In this document: positions 55,329 through 64,000 of the stretch, piece by piece
Layout of the letters: each line of letters opens with the position of its first letter
How positions within the stretch are numbered: position 1 is the stretch's first letter
Assembly: GCF_034931365.1 (NCBI RefSeq)
Contig: NZ_JAYGII010000002.1
Span: 62,001-126,000, forward strand
From: Natronospira elongata
GTDB taxonomy: Bacteria; Pseudomonadota; Gammaproteobacteria; Natronospirales; Natronospiraceae
Length of the DNA: 64,000 bases
Direction: 5' to 3'
Made by a program: the position numbers and the translations under genes
Notes under the pieces: generated by a model
Databases searched by the model: none
What the model saw: the letters and a program-made list of their open reading frames with translations, nothing else
What the model was told of the DNA's origin: nothing

Positions 55329-57596
55329 ATGACCGAAACCGTGAGCAATGGTGAGGCCAACTGGGAACGCCAGGCGCTGAAGGACTTTACCGAGAAGGCC
55401 TATCTGGACTACTCCATGTATGTGGTCCTGGACCGTGCACTGCCGCATATCGGTGATGGCCTGAAGCCGGTTCAGCGCCGCATCATCTACGCCATGTCCG
55501 AACTGGGCCTGAGCGCCGCCGCCAAGCCCAAGAAATCCGCGCGCACCATTGGCGATGTGCTGGGCAAATACCATCCCCATGGTGACTCGGCCTGTTACGA
55601 GGCCATGGTGATCATGGCCCAGCCCTTCGGCTACCGTTATCCCCTGGTGGACGGGCAGGGCAACTGGGGTTCACCCGACGATCCCAAATCCTTCGCCGCC
55701 ATGCGTTATACCGAAGCCCGTCTGGCGCCCTATGCCGGCGTCCTGCTGTCCGAGTTGGGGCAGGGCACGGTGGATTGGGGGCCGAACTTTGACGGCACCA
55801 TGAGCGAGCCCGAGGTTCTGCCGGCCCGATTGCCCAATGTGCTACTCAATGGCACCACCGGTATTGCCGTCGGCATGGCCACCGATATTCCCCCACACAA
55901 TCTGCGGGAAGTGGCCACTGCCTGCGTGCGTCTGCTGGAGAACAGTCGCACTTCGCTGGAAGAGCTGTGCGAGTACGTCCAGGGCCCGGACTATCCCACC
56001 GAGGCCGAGATCATTACCTCGCGGGAGGATATCCGCAAGGTCTATGAAACCGGCAACGGCAGTATTCGCATGCGGGCGGCCTGGAAGAAGGAAGAGGGCG
56101 AGATTGTCATCACCGGCCTGCCGCACCACACCTCCGGCAGCAAGGTGCTGGAGCAGATCGCCGAGCAGATGCGGCAGAAGAAACTGCCCCTGGTGGCGGA
56201 TTTGCGGGATGAGTCGGATCACGAGAACCCGGTGCGCCTGGTGGTCGTTCCCCGCTCCAACCGGGTGGAAGCCGAAAAGCTGATGAACCATCTGTTTGCC
56301 ACCACCGATCTTGAGCGCAACTACCGCGTCAATCTGAATGTGATTGGCCTGGATGGACGGCCGCGTGTACGTAATCTCAAGGAGATGCTGTCCGAGTGGC
56401 TGCAGTTCCGCATGGACACCGTCACCCGGCGTCTGCAGTTCCGCCTCGACAAGGTGACCTCCCGCCTGCATGTGCTTGAAGGTCTGCTGATTGCTTATCT
56501 CAACATTGATGAGGTGATCCAGATCATTCGCGAGGAGGACAAGCCCAAGCCGGTGTTGATGAAGCGTTTTGGTCTCTCCGATGAGCAGGCCGAAGCCATC
56601 CTGGAACTCAAGCTGCGTCACCTGGCCAGGCTTGAGGAGATGAAGATTCGGGGTGAGCAGGACGAACTGGAAGCAGAGCGCAAGCAGCTCGAGAAGACCC
56701 TGGGGTCCAGGCAGCGACTCAAGACCCTGATCAAGAAGGAGATCCTGGCCGACGCCGAGCGCTTTGGTGATGAGCGTCGTTCGCCCATCGTCAGCCGGGG
56801 TGCCGCCAAGCCCCTGGATGAAACCGAACTGGTGCCCTCCGAGCCGGTTACCGTGGTCCTGTCACAGCGGGGTCTGGCCAGGGCGGCCAAGGGACATGAA
56901 GTCGACCCGGAGGGGCTGAACTACAAATCCGGCGATGGTTATCAGGCCTCGGCTCAGGGTCGAAGCAACCAGTTGGCCGTGTTCATGGACAGCACCGGTC
57001 GTACCTATACCGTGCCGGCCCATACGCTGCCATCGGCGCGGGGACAGGGTGAGCCCCTGTCGGCCCGGGTCAATCCGCCGGATGGTGCCACCTTTGCCGG
57101 GGTGATGATCGGAAATGAGGATGATCGCTGGCTGCTGTGCACGGACCAGGGGCACGGTTTTGTTTGCCGTCTGGGCGAGATGTATTCCCGTAATCGCAAG
57201 GGCAAGGCCGTCCTCACCGTGCCCAAGGGTGCCAGGGTGTTACCGCCCACCCCGGTAGTGGATCCGGCCCACGACTGGATTGCCGTGGCCGGCAGCGAGG
57301 GCCATTTCCTCACCTTCCCGCTGGAAGAGCTGCCGGAGCTGACCCGGGGCAAGGGCAACAAGCTCATGGGTATCCCGCCTAAGAAGCTCAAGACTGGCGA
57401 GGAGCGGGTGGTGGCTGCCACCGCCTTTGACGAGGCCGACACCTTGGTCCTGTTCAGTGGTCAGCGCTACAAGCGCCTTACTCCGTCGGAGCTGGATGAA
57501 TACGTGGGCGAGCGAGGCCGTCGTGGCTACAAACTGCCCCAGGGCTGGCGCAAGGTGGATGCCCTGGTGCCCCAGGCGCGTCTGCCGGCCAAGTAA
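55329..57596 (+). CDS. parC: DNA topoisomerase IV subunit A
   Basis: A 755-residue breakage-reunion subunit. The catalytic Tyr127 is in AAMRYTEARL, preceded by LDRALPHIGDGLKPVQRRIIYAM and KYHPHGDSACYEAMVIMAQPF. In the quinolone-resistance region the E. coli Ser80 and Glu84 equivalents are Ser87 and Glu91, both wild type. The C-terminal part is a ParC-type short propeller without a canonical GyrA box. It lies in the same direction as parE and the ATG is preceded by AGGA. It works with ParE in decatenation. Confidence 0.97.
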   Translation: MTETVSNGEANWERQALKDFTEKAYLDYSMYVVLDRALPHIGDGLKPVQRRIIYAMSELGLSAAAKPKKSARTIGDVLGKYHPHGDSACYEAMVIMAQPFGYRYPLVDGQGNWGSPDDPKSFAAMRYTEARLAPYAGVLLSELGQGTVDWGPNFDGTMSEPEVLPARLPNVLLNGTTGIAVGMATDIPPHNLREVATACVRLLENSRTSLEELCEYVQGPDYPTEAEIITSREDIRKVYETGNGSIRMRAAWKKEEGEIVITGLPHHTSGSKVLEQIAEQMRQKKLPLVADLRDESDHENPVRLVVVPRSNRVEAEKLMNHLFATTDLERNYRVNLNVIGLDGRPRVRNLKEMLSEWLQFRMDTVTRRLQFRLDKVTSRLHVLEGLLIAYLNIDEVIQIIREEDKPKPVLMKRFGLSDEQAEAILELKLRHLARLEEMKIRGEQDELEAERKQLEKTLGSRQRLKTLIKKEILADAERFGDERRSPIVSRGAAKPLDETELVPSEPVTVVLSQRGLARAAKGHEVDPEGLNYKSGDGYQASAQGRSNQLAVFMDSTGRTYTVPAHTLPSARGQGEPLSARVNPPDGATFAGVMIGNEDDRWLLCTDQGHGFVCRLGEMYSRNRKGKAVLTVPKGARVLPPTPVVDPAHDWIAVAGSEGHFLTFPLEELPELTRGKGNKLMGIPPKKLKTGEERVVAATAFDEADTLVLFSGQRYKRLTPSELDEYVGERGRRGYKLPQGWRKVDALVPQARLPAK

Positions 57597-57616
57597 GACC
57601 GCCATTGCAGAGAAAG

Positions 57617-57636
57617 CTGGGCCAGGGAAGGCCCAG
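57617..57636. terminator. Possible stem-loop after parC
   Basis: Seven-bp arms CTGGGCC (57617-57623) and GGCCCAG (57630-57636) lie 21 bp after the parC stop. No T-run follows, so its role is uncertain. Confidence 0.3.
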
Positions 57637-57758
57637 TCGTGCCATCGCCAGCCCCCTTCCAGAACCTTCCTGCGCCTCCATGGTCCATCCTTCTTGATAA
57701 GGCGAAGGTCGGTCCCCATATTTTTCGGCAGTGAAACTCAAACGGAGTGTTGCCAACA

Positions 57759-58637
57759 ATGAAGCGAGTCGGTCTGTTTCTGATTACCAACCTGGCCATC
57801 CTGGCTGTGCTGTTCGTGGTGGCCTCCATCCTTGGTGTGGATCGCTACCTGGACGAGCAGGGTGCGATCAATTTCCAGGCCCTGCTGATTTTTTCCTTCA
57901 TTCTCGGGATGGGTGGCTCTTTCATTTCCCTGGCCATGTCCAAGTGGACTGCCAAGAAGATGACCGGTGCCCAGGTCATCACCCAGCCCCGCAATGAAAC
58001 CGAAGCCTGGCTACTGCGGGTGGTGGAAAACCAGGCCCGGCAGTGCAATATTGCCACCCCGGAAGTCGCCATTTATCCCGGTGGGGAAATGAATGCCTTT
58101 GCCACCGGCATGAACAAGAACAAGGCCCTGGTGGCTGTGAGTGTGGGCCTGTTGCGCAACATGAGCCGGGATGAAGTGGAGGCCGTGTTGGGCCATGAGG
58201 TCAGCCATGTGGCCAATGGCGACATGGTGACCCTGGCCCTGGTGCAGGGGGTGGTGAACACCTTCGTGATCTTCCTTTCCCGCATCGTCGGCCATGTGGT
58301 GGATCGGGCGGTGTTCAAGACCCAGCACGGTCATGGCCCGGGTTATTTCATCACGGCCATCATTGCCCAGATTGTATTGGGCATCCTCGCCAGCACCATC
58401 GTGATGTGGTTCTCCCGCTACCGGGAGTTCCGGGCCGACGAAGGGGGTGCTCGCCTGGCGGGGCGGGAGAAGATGATCAGCGCTCTCAAGCGGCTGGCCA
58501 ATCCGCGCAACGAAGAACTGCCCGACCAGATGGCAGCCTTTGGTATCTTCGGGCGGCCCGGTCAGGGTCTGAAGAGATTGTTCATGAGTCATCCGCCCAT
58601 TGAGGAGCGCATCGAGGCACTTCAGCGGCTTCGGTAA
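57759..58637 (+). CDS. htpX: Membrane zinc metalloprotease HtpX
   Basis: A 292-residue M48 protease of the inner membrane. Two N-terminal helices (LFLITNLAILAVLFVVASIL; IFSFILGMGGSFISLAMS) are followed by VLGHEVSHVANGDMV, the HExxH zinc site, two further helices and EFRADEGGARLAG with the third zinc ligand. It degrades misfolded membrane proteins together with FtsH and is usually under envelope-stress control. The ATG at 57759 (MKRVGLFLITNL) aligns with the E. coli protein; a GTG 12 nt earlier is less likely. A terminator follows directly. Confidence 0.96.
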   Translation: MKRVGLFLITNLAILAVLFVVASILGVDRYLDEQGAINFQALLIFSFILGMGGSFISLAMSKWTAKKMTGAQVITQPRNETEAWLLRVVENQARQCNIATPEVAIYPGGEMNAFATGMNKNKALVAVSVGLLRNMSRDEVEAVLGHEVSHVANGDMVTLALVQGVVNTFVIFLSRIVGHVVDRAVFKTQHGHGPGYFITAIIAQIVLGILASTIVMWFSRYREFRADEGGARLAGREKMISALKRLANPRNEELPDQMAAFGIFGRPGQGLKRLFMSHPPIEERIEALQRLR

Positions 58638-58643
58638 AAAAGA

Positions 58644-58666
58644 AAACGCAGCGCCAGGCTGCGTTT
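58644..58666. terminator. Terminator between htpX and the convergent FimX-like gene
   Basis: Perfect 9-bp arms AAACGCAGC and GCTGCGTTT around GCCAG, with an A-rich stretch upstream, so it can act on both strands. Confidence 0.75.
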
Positions 58667-58726
58667 CGAGAAAGCGGCTTGGGGGCATGGAAGCCCCCGC
58701 GTCGCGCCCAGGCCGAATGCCCGGGC

Positions 58727-60796
58727 TTATTCCTGTTCTTCCATTACCACTTCCGGTTCCTGAACGTAGTTGCCCTGAATGTAGGCGACACCCAGTTGGA
58801 AAAGGACCGCCATGGTGTTGGCGTCTTCCACTCGTTCGGCAACGGTCGTGATGTCCCGCTCCTTGGCCGCGGCAATGAATTGCTCGACTTGTTCCCGCTT
58901 GGCATCGTCGCTATCGATGCCCTGCATGAATGAGCCGTCGATCTTTAGAAAGTCCATGTCCATGTGACTCAGAGTCTGCATGGAGTTGAGGCCGATCCCG
59001 AAATGCTCAACGGCCACGCCGCAGCCCAGGTCGCGAGCCTCTGCGGCAAAGGCCTTGCCTTCCTTGAGGCGCTTGTCCAGAGAATGCTCCGAGATTTCAA
59101 AGACCACATGCTTGGCGAGGGTATCAGACTGCTTGACCTTGCCCAGTATCCATTTCACCAGCTTCGGGTCGGCGAGAGTCTGGTGTGAAACTCTCAGGAA
59201 GAAGCGGCCGGGCTGGCCCTTTTCCATTCTTTCCTTGAGCACCTTGAGCGAGTGATCAATCACCCAATGATCCACAAGACCAACCAGCCGCTGTCGTTCG
59301 GCAGCCGGCATGAAATCATGGGCCTGGAATTCCTCGCCTTCTTCGTCCCTGAGTTGGACCAGAATATCGGAGAGGTCCGAATCACCACCGGTAAGGTCCG
59401 CAATGGGCTGGTAAACCAGCTGGAACAGGTCCTGCTCCACGCCGGCACGGATGCGCTTGGCCCAGGCATGATCCGAGAGCTGCCCTTCGGCATCGGTTTC
59501 CGGTGGCTCATAGACGATAACTTTGCCGCCGCCGGCCTTGCCGCCCTGGGCCACTGCTTCCAGGGCCGTGCTTAATAGCCCATCTGCGGTTTCGATCAGC
59601 TCCGACATCTCGCTGATGCCGATGGTGGCCGTCATGGCGGTGGATTGGCCACCTGCCTCGAAGACATGCTTGGCGATGGCCTGGTTGAGAGACTCGGCCC
59701 AGCTTTTTACCGCCGCTAGATTTCCCCGTTCCAGCATGACGGCGAAGCTGGCATTCTCCAGGCGTGCCGGGAAATCACCGTCTTCAGCGTGGTTTCGGAT
59801 GATCTCGGCCAGCCCCTTCAGCACATCATCGGAGGCCACGACACCAATGCGCTCCCGCACGGAATCGAATTTGTCCGGCTGGACCACCAGCAAGGTCCGG
59901 GCCTTGTCATCATCCTGTCGGCTCTCAAAACGCTGAGTCAGAATCTGGTTGAAGTAATTGCGATTGAACAGGCCGGTGAGGGAATCCCGGCGTTCCAGTT
60001 CTGCCAGTTGTCGTTCGTAGGCTTCCGGGTCACCGCCTTCGCTGCGAATGGCCAGCTCGACGGCCGGTTCGCCATCCATCTCAAGGCCGCGTACTTCCAC
60101 GGTCAGCTCCACTTCGCCGCCATCGGCTTTACGGCCCTTGAGCGTCAGCGCTTCCGTGGGTGGCTTGCCCTTGAGGGTCTGCTTCAGGATCTTGCGAATG
60201 TCGGCCTGAGACTCCTTGCTGAAGAAGTCCATGACCGGCATGCCTTCCACATCATCGGCATCCTCATAGCCGAACAGTTCGATGTAGGCCGGGTTGGCAC
60301 TGACGTGGATACCCTCCTGGATATACGCCAGGGCATCGGCCGAGTCTTCCAGAATGCCCTCGAAGCGTTCTTCATACTCGCGGAGTTGCTTGCGGGCTTC
60401 ATGCAGGGCCCGGGCCTGGCCCAGTACCTCCAGCTCCCGCGAGACCACCGCCACCAGGCGTTCCGTCTTGTCCAGGGAAACCAGGTCACGGGCCCCGGTC
60501 TGGATGGCCTTGGCGACCGCTTCCTCGCTGGCTTCTTCACTGATGGCAATGACGGGAACCAGGGGGGCATGTTTGTCCCGCAGCTCGATCACCTTGGACA
60601 GGCCGGCGCCGGCACCCTTGGTGTAGGAAACGATCAGGTCCGGCTCCTCTGCCCGCAGCTCCTTTTCCAGATCCTCGAAACGGCTGATCCACTTGGGGCG
60701 AACCGCGTGGCCTGCATTGCGCAGCAGCCGGTTTAGGACTTCCGCGTCGTCCTGTGACTGGGTCAGAACAATGGCTGGTAGATAGCTTCGTTTCAT
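58727..60796 (-). CDS. fimX: FimX-like protein with degenerate GGDEF and EAL domains
   Basis: A 689-residue cytoplasmic protein in the order receiver-like (1-125), PAS (about 140-250), GGDEF-like (265-430), EAL-like (440-685). The GGDEF motif is replaced by ENASF (347-351), so no cyclase activity is expected. In the EAL domain YQPI (462-465) is kept but the catalytic EAL is DIL (477-479), so hydrolysis is unlikely. The receiver lacks a clear phospho-acceptor aspartate. The domain order, near-identical length and double degeneracy match Pseudomonas FimX, a c-di-GMP receptor controlling type IV pilus assembly. No pil genes are in the window, so the symbol is tentative. Confidence 0.8.
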   Translation of the reverse strand: MKRSYLPAIVLTQSQDDAEVLNRLLRNAGHAVRPKWISRFEDLEKELRAEEPDLIVSYTKGAGAGLSKVIELRDKHAPLVPVIAISEEASEEAVAKAIQTGARDLVSLDKTERLVAVVSRELEVLGQARALHEARKQLREYEERFEGILEDSADALAYIQEGIHVSANPAYIELFGYEDADDVEGMPVMDFFSKESQADIRKILKQTLKGKPPTEALTLKGRKADGGEVELTVEVRGLEMDGEPAVELAIRSEGGDPEAYERQLAELERRDSLTGLFNRNYFNQILTQRFESRQDDDKARTLLVVQPDKFDSVRERIGVVASDDVLKGLAEIIRNHAEDGDFPARLENASFAVMLERGNLAAVKSWAESLNQAIAKHVFEAGGQSTAMTATIGISEMSELIETADGLLSTALEAVAQGGKAGGGKVIVYEPPETDAEGQLSDHAWAKRIRAGVEQDLFQLVYQPIADLTGGDSDLSDILVQLRDEEGEEFQAHDFMPAAERQRLVGLVDHWVIDHSLKVLKERMEKGQPGRFFLRVSHQTLADPKLVKWILGKVKQSDTLAKHVVFEISEHSLDKRLKEGKAFAAEARDLGCGVAVEHFGIGLNSMQTLSHMDMDFLKIDGSFMQGIDSDDAKREQVEQFIAAAKERDITTVAERVEDANTMAVLFQLGVAYIQGNYVQEPEVVMEEQE

Positions 60797-60954
60797 TTAG
60801 GGTCGGATCCTGACTGTTAGCGTGTTCGAAAAGGCGCGGGCGGGTCGGGGGCAAGCTTTCCTGTCCCTGAAAGACCGACTCCAACTCGACACTTGTAACG
60901 GAATCGTGCTCGATTTTCCAGTGTAAACGAGCCCCCTCGATAATAGTGATTTCA

Positions 60955-61995
60955 TTACAGCGGCCGCTTGGCCTGGTCGCCCGGAATTTCCTGTACCAAT
61001 CGGGGAACCATGTAACCGGGAGCCAAGCGGCGCAGTTCGTCAATGATGGTCCGGGCGCGGTGATCGGAAACCTGAAAATGGGCCGCGCCGGCCACGGGAT
61101 CCAACTGATGCAGGTAATAGGGTGCCACAGCGAGCGCGGTCAGTCGCGCCGACAGATCCTCTTGAGCGCTGACGCTGTCATTGACGCCCTTGAGTAGAAC
61201 CGCCTGGTTGAGCAGCAGAACACCGGCCTCGCGCAAGGGGCCGAGGGCTCGGGCCACGCTCTCATCCAGCTCCTGGGCATGGTTGGCGTGAATGACCAGG
61301 CACACTGGCCCGGGAAATGCTGTCAGTAACGCCACCAGCTCTGGATCGATCCTTTCCGGCAGCACCACCGGCAAGCGGGTATGGATGCGCAGACGCTCCA
61401 CGTGGGCTATCTTGCCCAGGCCTTCGATGAGGGGGCGGAGTTTGTCGTTATCCAGGCTGAGGGGGTCGCCACCGCTCAGGATCACTTCCCGGATGCTGTC
61501 ATCGGCGGCCACCGCCTCCAGGCTGTTCCGCCACCGCTTGCGGCCGGCATTTTCCTCGCCATAGGGAAAATGACGCCGGAAACAGTAACGGCAGTGGATG
61601 GCGCAGGCACCGGTGGTGACCAGCAATGCCCGCCCCGGATACTTGTGCAGGACGCCCGCGCTCTGGCGACTGTCCAGATCCCCAACCGGATCATTGACGT
61701 AGCCGGGAACCGCATCGTTTTCCCTATCCAGTGGCAGTACCTGCCGCAACAGGGGGTCGGTCGGGTCACCGGGTCGCATGCGGGCAACATAGCCGCGAGG
61801 GACCCTTAGCGGGAAAGGGGTGGCGGGATCCACCGGCTCGGCCAGCTCCTCGGCGCTCAGGGACAGGTCCTGCAAGAGGGCACCCACCTCGCGATAACCT
61901 TGAGCCAGGAGTCGGTGCCAATCTGCCTCGCTCGCCTGTTCTGACGGCCTGGATTGCCCGGCGGGCTGACGGGGTGCGGAGTGAGCAGGTATCAT
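60955..61995 (-). CDS. epmB: EF-P beta-lysylation protein EpmB (lysine 2,3-aminomutase)
   Basis: A 346-residue radical-SAM, PLP-dependent aminomutase that makes (R)-beta-lysine for EF-P. The iron-sulfur cysteines are Cys131, Cys135 and Cys138 in TTGACAIHCRYCFRRHFPYGE. SGGDPLSLDNDKL and LHQLDPVAGAAHF are family blocks. The ATG at 61995 gives the usual EpmB length; the frame is open to 62088 but those residues are Pro/Arg-rich and unconserved. It is divergent from efp across 117 bp. Confidence 0.95.
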   Translation of the reverse strand: MIPAHSAPRQPAGQSRPSEQASEADWHRLLAQGYREVGALLQDLSLSAEELAEPVDPATPFPLRVPRGYVARMRPGDPTDPLLRQVLPLDRENDAVPGYVNDPVGDLDSRQSAGVLHKYPGRALLVTTGACAIHCRYCFRRHFPYGEENAGRKRWRNSLEAVAADDSIREVILSGGDPLSLDNDKLRPLIEGLGKIAHVERLRIHTRLPVVLPERIDPELVALLTAFPGPVCLVIHANHAQELDESVARALGPLREAGVLLLNQAVLLKGVNDSVSAQEDLSARLTALAVAPYYLHQLDPVAGAAHFQVSDHRARTIIDELRRLAPGYMVPRLVQEIPGDQAKRPL

Positions 61996-62112
61996 ACTGG
62001 GCTTTGTCTCCAGGGGACGCTGGATTATCGGGTTCCCGGCCGGGCCGGGGCCCCTTCGTGGGCAGGGGCCCATTCTGCAATTTTGCACCGGAATCTTAAA
62101 TGGGGTTTTTCA

Positions 62113-62682
62113 ATGGCCACTTATAGCACCAACGAATTCAAGGGCGGGCTCAAGATCATGCTTGACGGCGAGCCCTACAATATTCTGGAAAACGAGTTCG
62201 TCAAGCCCGGCAAGGGCCAGGCCTTCAATCGGGTCAAGGTTCGTAACCTCAAAACCGGCCGGGTAATCGATCGGACTTTCAAGTCCGGTGAATCCGTTGA
62301 AGCTGCCGATGTCTTCGAGATGGACATGCAGTATCTGTACACGGATGGTGAATTCTACTACTTCATGGTGCCCGATACCTTCGAGCAGCACCAGGCCTCT
62401 CCGGCGGCCATGGGGGAGACTGCCAAGTGGATCCGTGAACAGGACGTTTGCAAGGTCACTCTCTACCAGGGGGATCCCCTGTCCGTGGAGCCGCCACCGT
62501 TTACCGAGCTCAAGATCGTGGAGACTGATCCCGGTGTCCGCGGTGATACCTCGGGTGGGGGCGGCAAGCCTGCCACGCTGGAGACCGGAGCCGTGGTTCG
62601 CGTTCCCTTGTTCATTGACGAAGGCGAGGTGATCAAGGTCGATACCCGCAAAGGTGAATATGTCTCTCGCGTCAAGGACTGA
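62113..62682 (+). CDS. efp: Elongation factor P
   Basis: A 189-residue EF-P that rescues ribosomes stalled on polyproline. The modified residue is Lys34 in FVKPGKGQAF, the form that receives beta-lysine from EpmA, which agrees with epmA and epmB lying next door. The three barrels are complete: MATYSTNEFKGGLKIMLDG, EMDMQYLYTDGEFYYFMVPDTFEQ and the C-terminal ATLETGAVVRVPLFIDEGEVIKVDTRKGEYVSRVKD. The ATG at 62113 matches family length. EpmA starts 4 bases after its stop. Confidence 0.98.
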   Translation: MATYSTNEFKGGLKIMLDGEPYNILENEFVKPGKGQAFNRVKVRNLKTGRVIDRTFKSGESVEAADVFEMDMQYLYTDGEFYYFMVPDTFEQHQASPAAMGETAKWIREQDVCKVTLYQGDPLSVEPPPFTELKIVETDPGVRGDTSGGGGKPATLETGAVVRVPLFIDEGEVIKVDTRKGEYVSRVKD

Positions 62683-62685
62683 GTC

Positions 62686-63675
62686 TTGAGCCGAAAGCCT
62701 TCCGCAGCCTGGCGACCCGTTGCCGCGATGGAGAGCCTCCGGCAACGGGCGCGGTTGCTCCGGCAGGTCCGCGCCTTCTTCGACCGGCGCGGGGTCCTGG
62801 AAGTGAATACGCCGCTGCTGTCACGCTGGGGCATCCCCGACCCGGCCATTCCCTCGATCCCGGCCGAGGCCGGCGATGGCAGACGCTGGCTGCATACCTC
62901 CCCGGAATTCCCCATGAAGCGCCTGCTCGCCAGTGGCAGCGGTGATATCTATCAGATCTGTCCTGTATTTCGCGATGGGGAGCAGGGCCGCTGGCACAAT
63001 CCCGAGTTCACCTTGCTTGAGTGGTACCGTCTGGGCATGGAAGAGCAGGCTTTGGCCATGGAAGTCTGTGAGCTGGTTGCCGAACTGGCCAGGGAAGCCG
63101 AGGGGCCACTGGCAAATCTGGAGTCAGAGCCGGCGGTAATCAGCTATCGTGAGGCCTATCGGCGTCATGCCGGAGTCGATCCCTTCGAAGACGAGACCGG
63201 GGCGATTGCCGAGGCAGCCATACGCGTGACCGGCACCGGCGGCCCCTTGGATTGGGGGCGGAACGACTGGCTGGATTTGCTGGGCAGCCTGAAGGTATAC
63301 CCCGCCCTGGGCCATGGCCGTCCTGCCGTGGTGACGGAGTTTCCAGCTGACCAGGCCGCCTTGGCCAGGGTGCATCCGGGTTCACCACCGACGGCGGCCC
63401 GATTTGAAGTGGTGCTGGGCGGGGTCGAGATTGCCAACGGCTTTCATGAGTTGAGTGATCCGGAGGAGCAATTGAGGCGTTTCCGGGTCGAGACGGAAGA
63501 GCGCCAGGGCCAGGGGTTGCCGCCGGTGCCCTGGGACCCGCAGTTGATTTCTGCCCTGGAGGCCGGGCTCCCCGACTGTGCCGGCGTCGCTCTCGGTCTG
63601 GATCGGCTGATTGCCCTGGTACTGGGCTGTGACGGCATCGGGCCGGTGACAGCCTTCCCCTGGGACCGTGCCTAG
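62686..63675 (+). CDS. epmA: EF-P--(R)-beta-lysine ligase EpmA
   Basis: A 329-residue class II lysyl-tRNA-synthetase paralogue without the anticodon-binding domain; it attaches beta-lysine to Lys34 of EF-P. It shows FFDRRGVLEVNTPLLSRWG (motif 1), FRDGEQGRWHNPEFTLLEWYR (motif 2) and CAGVALGLDRLIALVLG (motif 3), plus ANGFHELSDPEEQ. The start is TTG at 62686, preceded by AAGGA; it is needed to keep the conserved AAWRP segment, whereas the first ATG (62728) would remove it. It is coupled to efp. Confidence 0.95.
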   Translation: MSRKPSAAWRPVAAMESLRQRARLLRQVRAFFDRRGVLEVNTPLLSRWGIPDPAIPSIPAEAGDGRRWLHTSPEFPMKRLLASGSGDIYQICPVFRDGEQGRWHNPEFTLLEWYRLGMEEQALAMEVCELVAELAREAEGPLANLESEPAVISYREAYRRHAGVDPFEDETGAIAEAAIRVTGTGGPLDWGRNDWLDLLGSLKVYPALGHGRPAVVTEFPADQAALARVHPGSPPTAARFEVVLGGVEIANGFHELSDPEEQLRRFRVETEERQGQGLPPVPWDPQLISALEAGLPDCAGVALGLDRLIALVLGCDGIGPVTAFPWDRA

Positions 63676-63684
63676 AGGTAGCAA

Positions 63685-64000
63685 ATGAGTGAATCAATCA
63701 AGCCATTGGGCGTTGATAGCGAACGGTGGAAACCATTGCTGGATACCCCGGCATATAAGGTGTTATTCGGTGAAGCGACCGAGCGCCCGGGCAGCAGCGA
63801 GCTGAATCATGAGACTCGCCCTGGTACCTTCATCTGTGCCGCCTGTTACTTGCCATTATTTGATGCCGGCATGAAGTATGACAGCGGCTCGGGCTGGCCG
63901 AGCTTTTTTGAGTCTCTGCCGGGGCGGATTGGCACTCGCGAGGATTTCAAGCTCACCATGCCGCGTACTGAATATCATTGCATTCGCTGCGGCGGCCATC
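63685..64000 (+). CDS. msrB: Peptide-methionine (R)-S-oxide reductase MsrB, N-terminal part
   Basis: The frame starts with ATG at 63685 and runs off the window after about 105 residues. It reads VLFGEATERPGSSEL, GTFICAACYLPLF, the substrate-binding SGSGWPSFFESL and HCIRCGGH. The two CxxC pairs (CAAC and CIRC) form the structural zinc site of MsrB. The protein repairs oxidised methionine. The catalytic Cys lies beyond the edge. It follows epmA by 9 bp on the same strand. Confidence 0.93.
   Translation, partial: MSESIKPLGVDSERWKPLLDTPAYKVLFGEATERPGSSELNHETRPGTFICAACYLPLFDAGMKYDSGSGWPSFFESLPGRIGTREDFKLTMPRTEYHCIRCGGH

Overview
The window is a chromosomal segment of a GC-rich gammaproteobacterium. 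The gene content supports this: xseB-ispA-dxs, ribD-ribE-ribBX-ribH-nusB-thiL-pgpA, separate parE/parC, efp with epmA and epmB, a FimX-like c-di-GMP protein, ettA, arfB, and the five-step (HutF/HutG) histidine route. The mix of pseudomonad-like REP sequences, a TonB-dependent receptor and an M56-TonB fusion fits a Chromatiales/Xanthomonadales-type lineage. The genus cannot be read from the sequence. Almost all of the DNA is coding, and I see no tRNA, rRNA, prophage, IS transposase or CRISPR array.

Layout. 1-9.4 kb: the N-terminal part of a periplasmic propeller sensor (runs off the left edge), a DUF1820 gene, an MBL hydrolase, purL, and a BlaI/M56-TonB signalling pair. 9.6-20.8 kb: all five histidine-degradation enzymes. 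hutU sits alone with an NlpC/P60 lipoprotein. hutF-hutG diverge from hutI-hutH, and hutI-hutH continue on the same strand into a TonB-dependent receptor, an ICMT-like membrane methyltransferase and a small kinase. 20.8-32 kb: exported methyltransferase-like lipoprotein, small lipoprotein, ferredoxin-NADP reductase, small beta-barrel protein, ettA, a desuccinylase-like/rimK/rimB cluster, an HDAC-family deacetylase, a membrane protein and a Cys-type SelO. 32.4-41.5 kb: a long collinear run glyA-nrdR-ribD-ribE-ribBX-ribH-nusB-DUF2889-thiL-pgpA-Ser/Thr kinase, with many stop/start overlaps. 41.9-46.4 kb: arfB, folE2 and dxs-ispA-xseB on the minus strand. 46.6-52.9 kb: a TetR-controlled RND efflux operon with its own TolC. 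53-64 kb: parE, parC, htpX, the FimX-like protein, the EF-P module (epmB | efp-epmA) and the start of msrB.

The most unusual material is intergenic. Four gaps (about 11.93-12.35, 25.81-26.00, 41.57-41.91 and 55.04-55.28 kb) hold elements built as inverted repeats, three of them inverted repeats within inverted repeats. The first contains two facing REP pairs (REPIN-like) around a 27-bp hairpin, all inside 52-bp outer arms. The third has long arms around two further REP-like hairpins. The second is built on heptamer repeats. The fourth separates parE from parC. No RAYT/TnpA-REP transposase is in the window. The enzymes themselves are mostly well-known families; the noteworthy gene-level points are the receptor inside the hut run, the kinase-cNBD fusion after pgpA, the GCHII-dead RibBX and the degenerate FimX-like domains.
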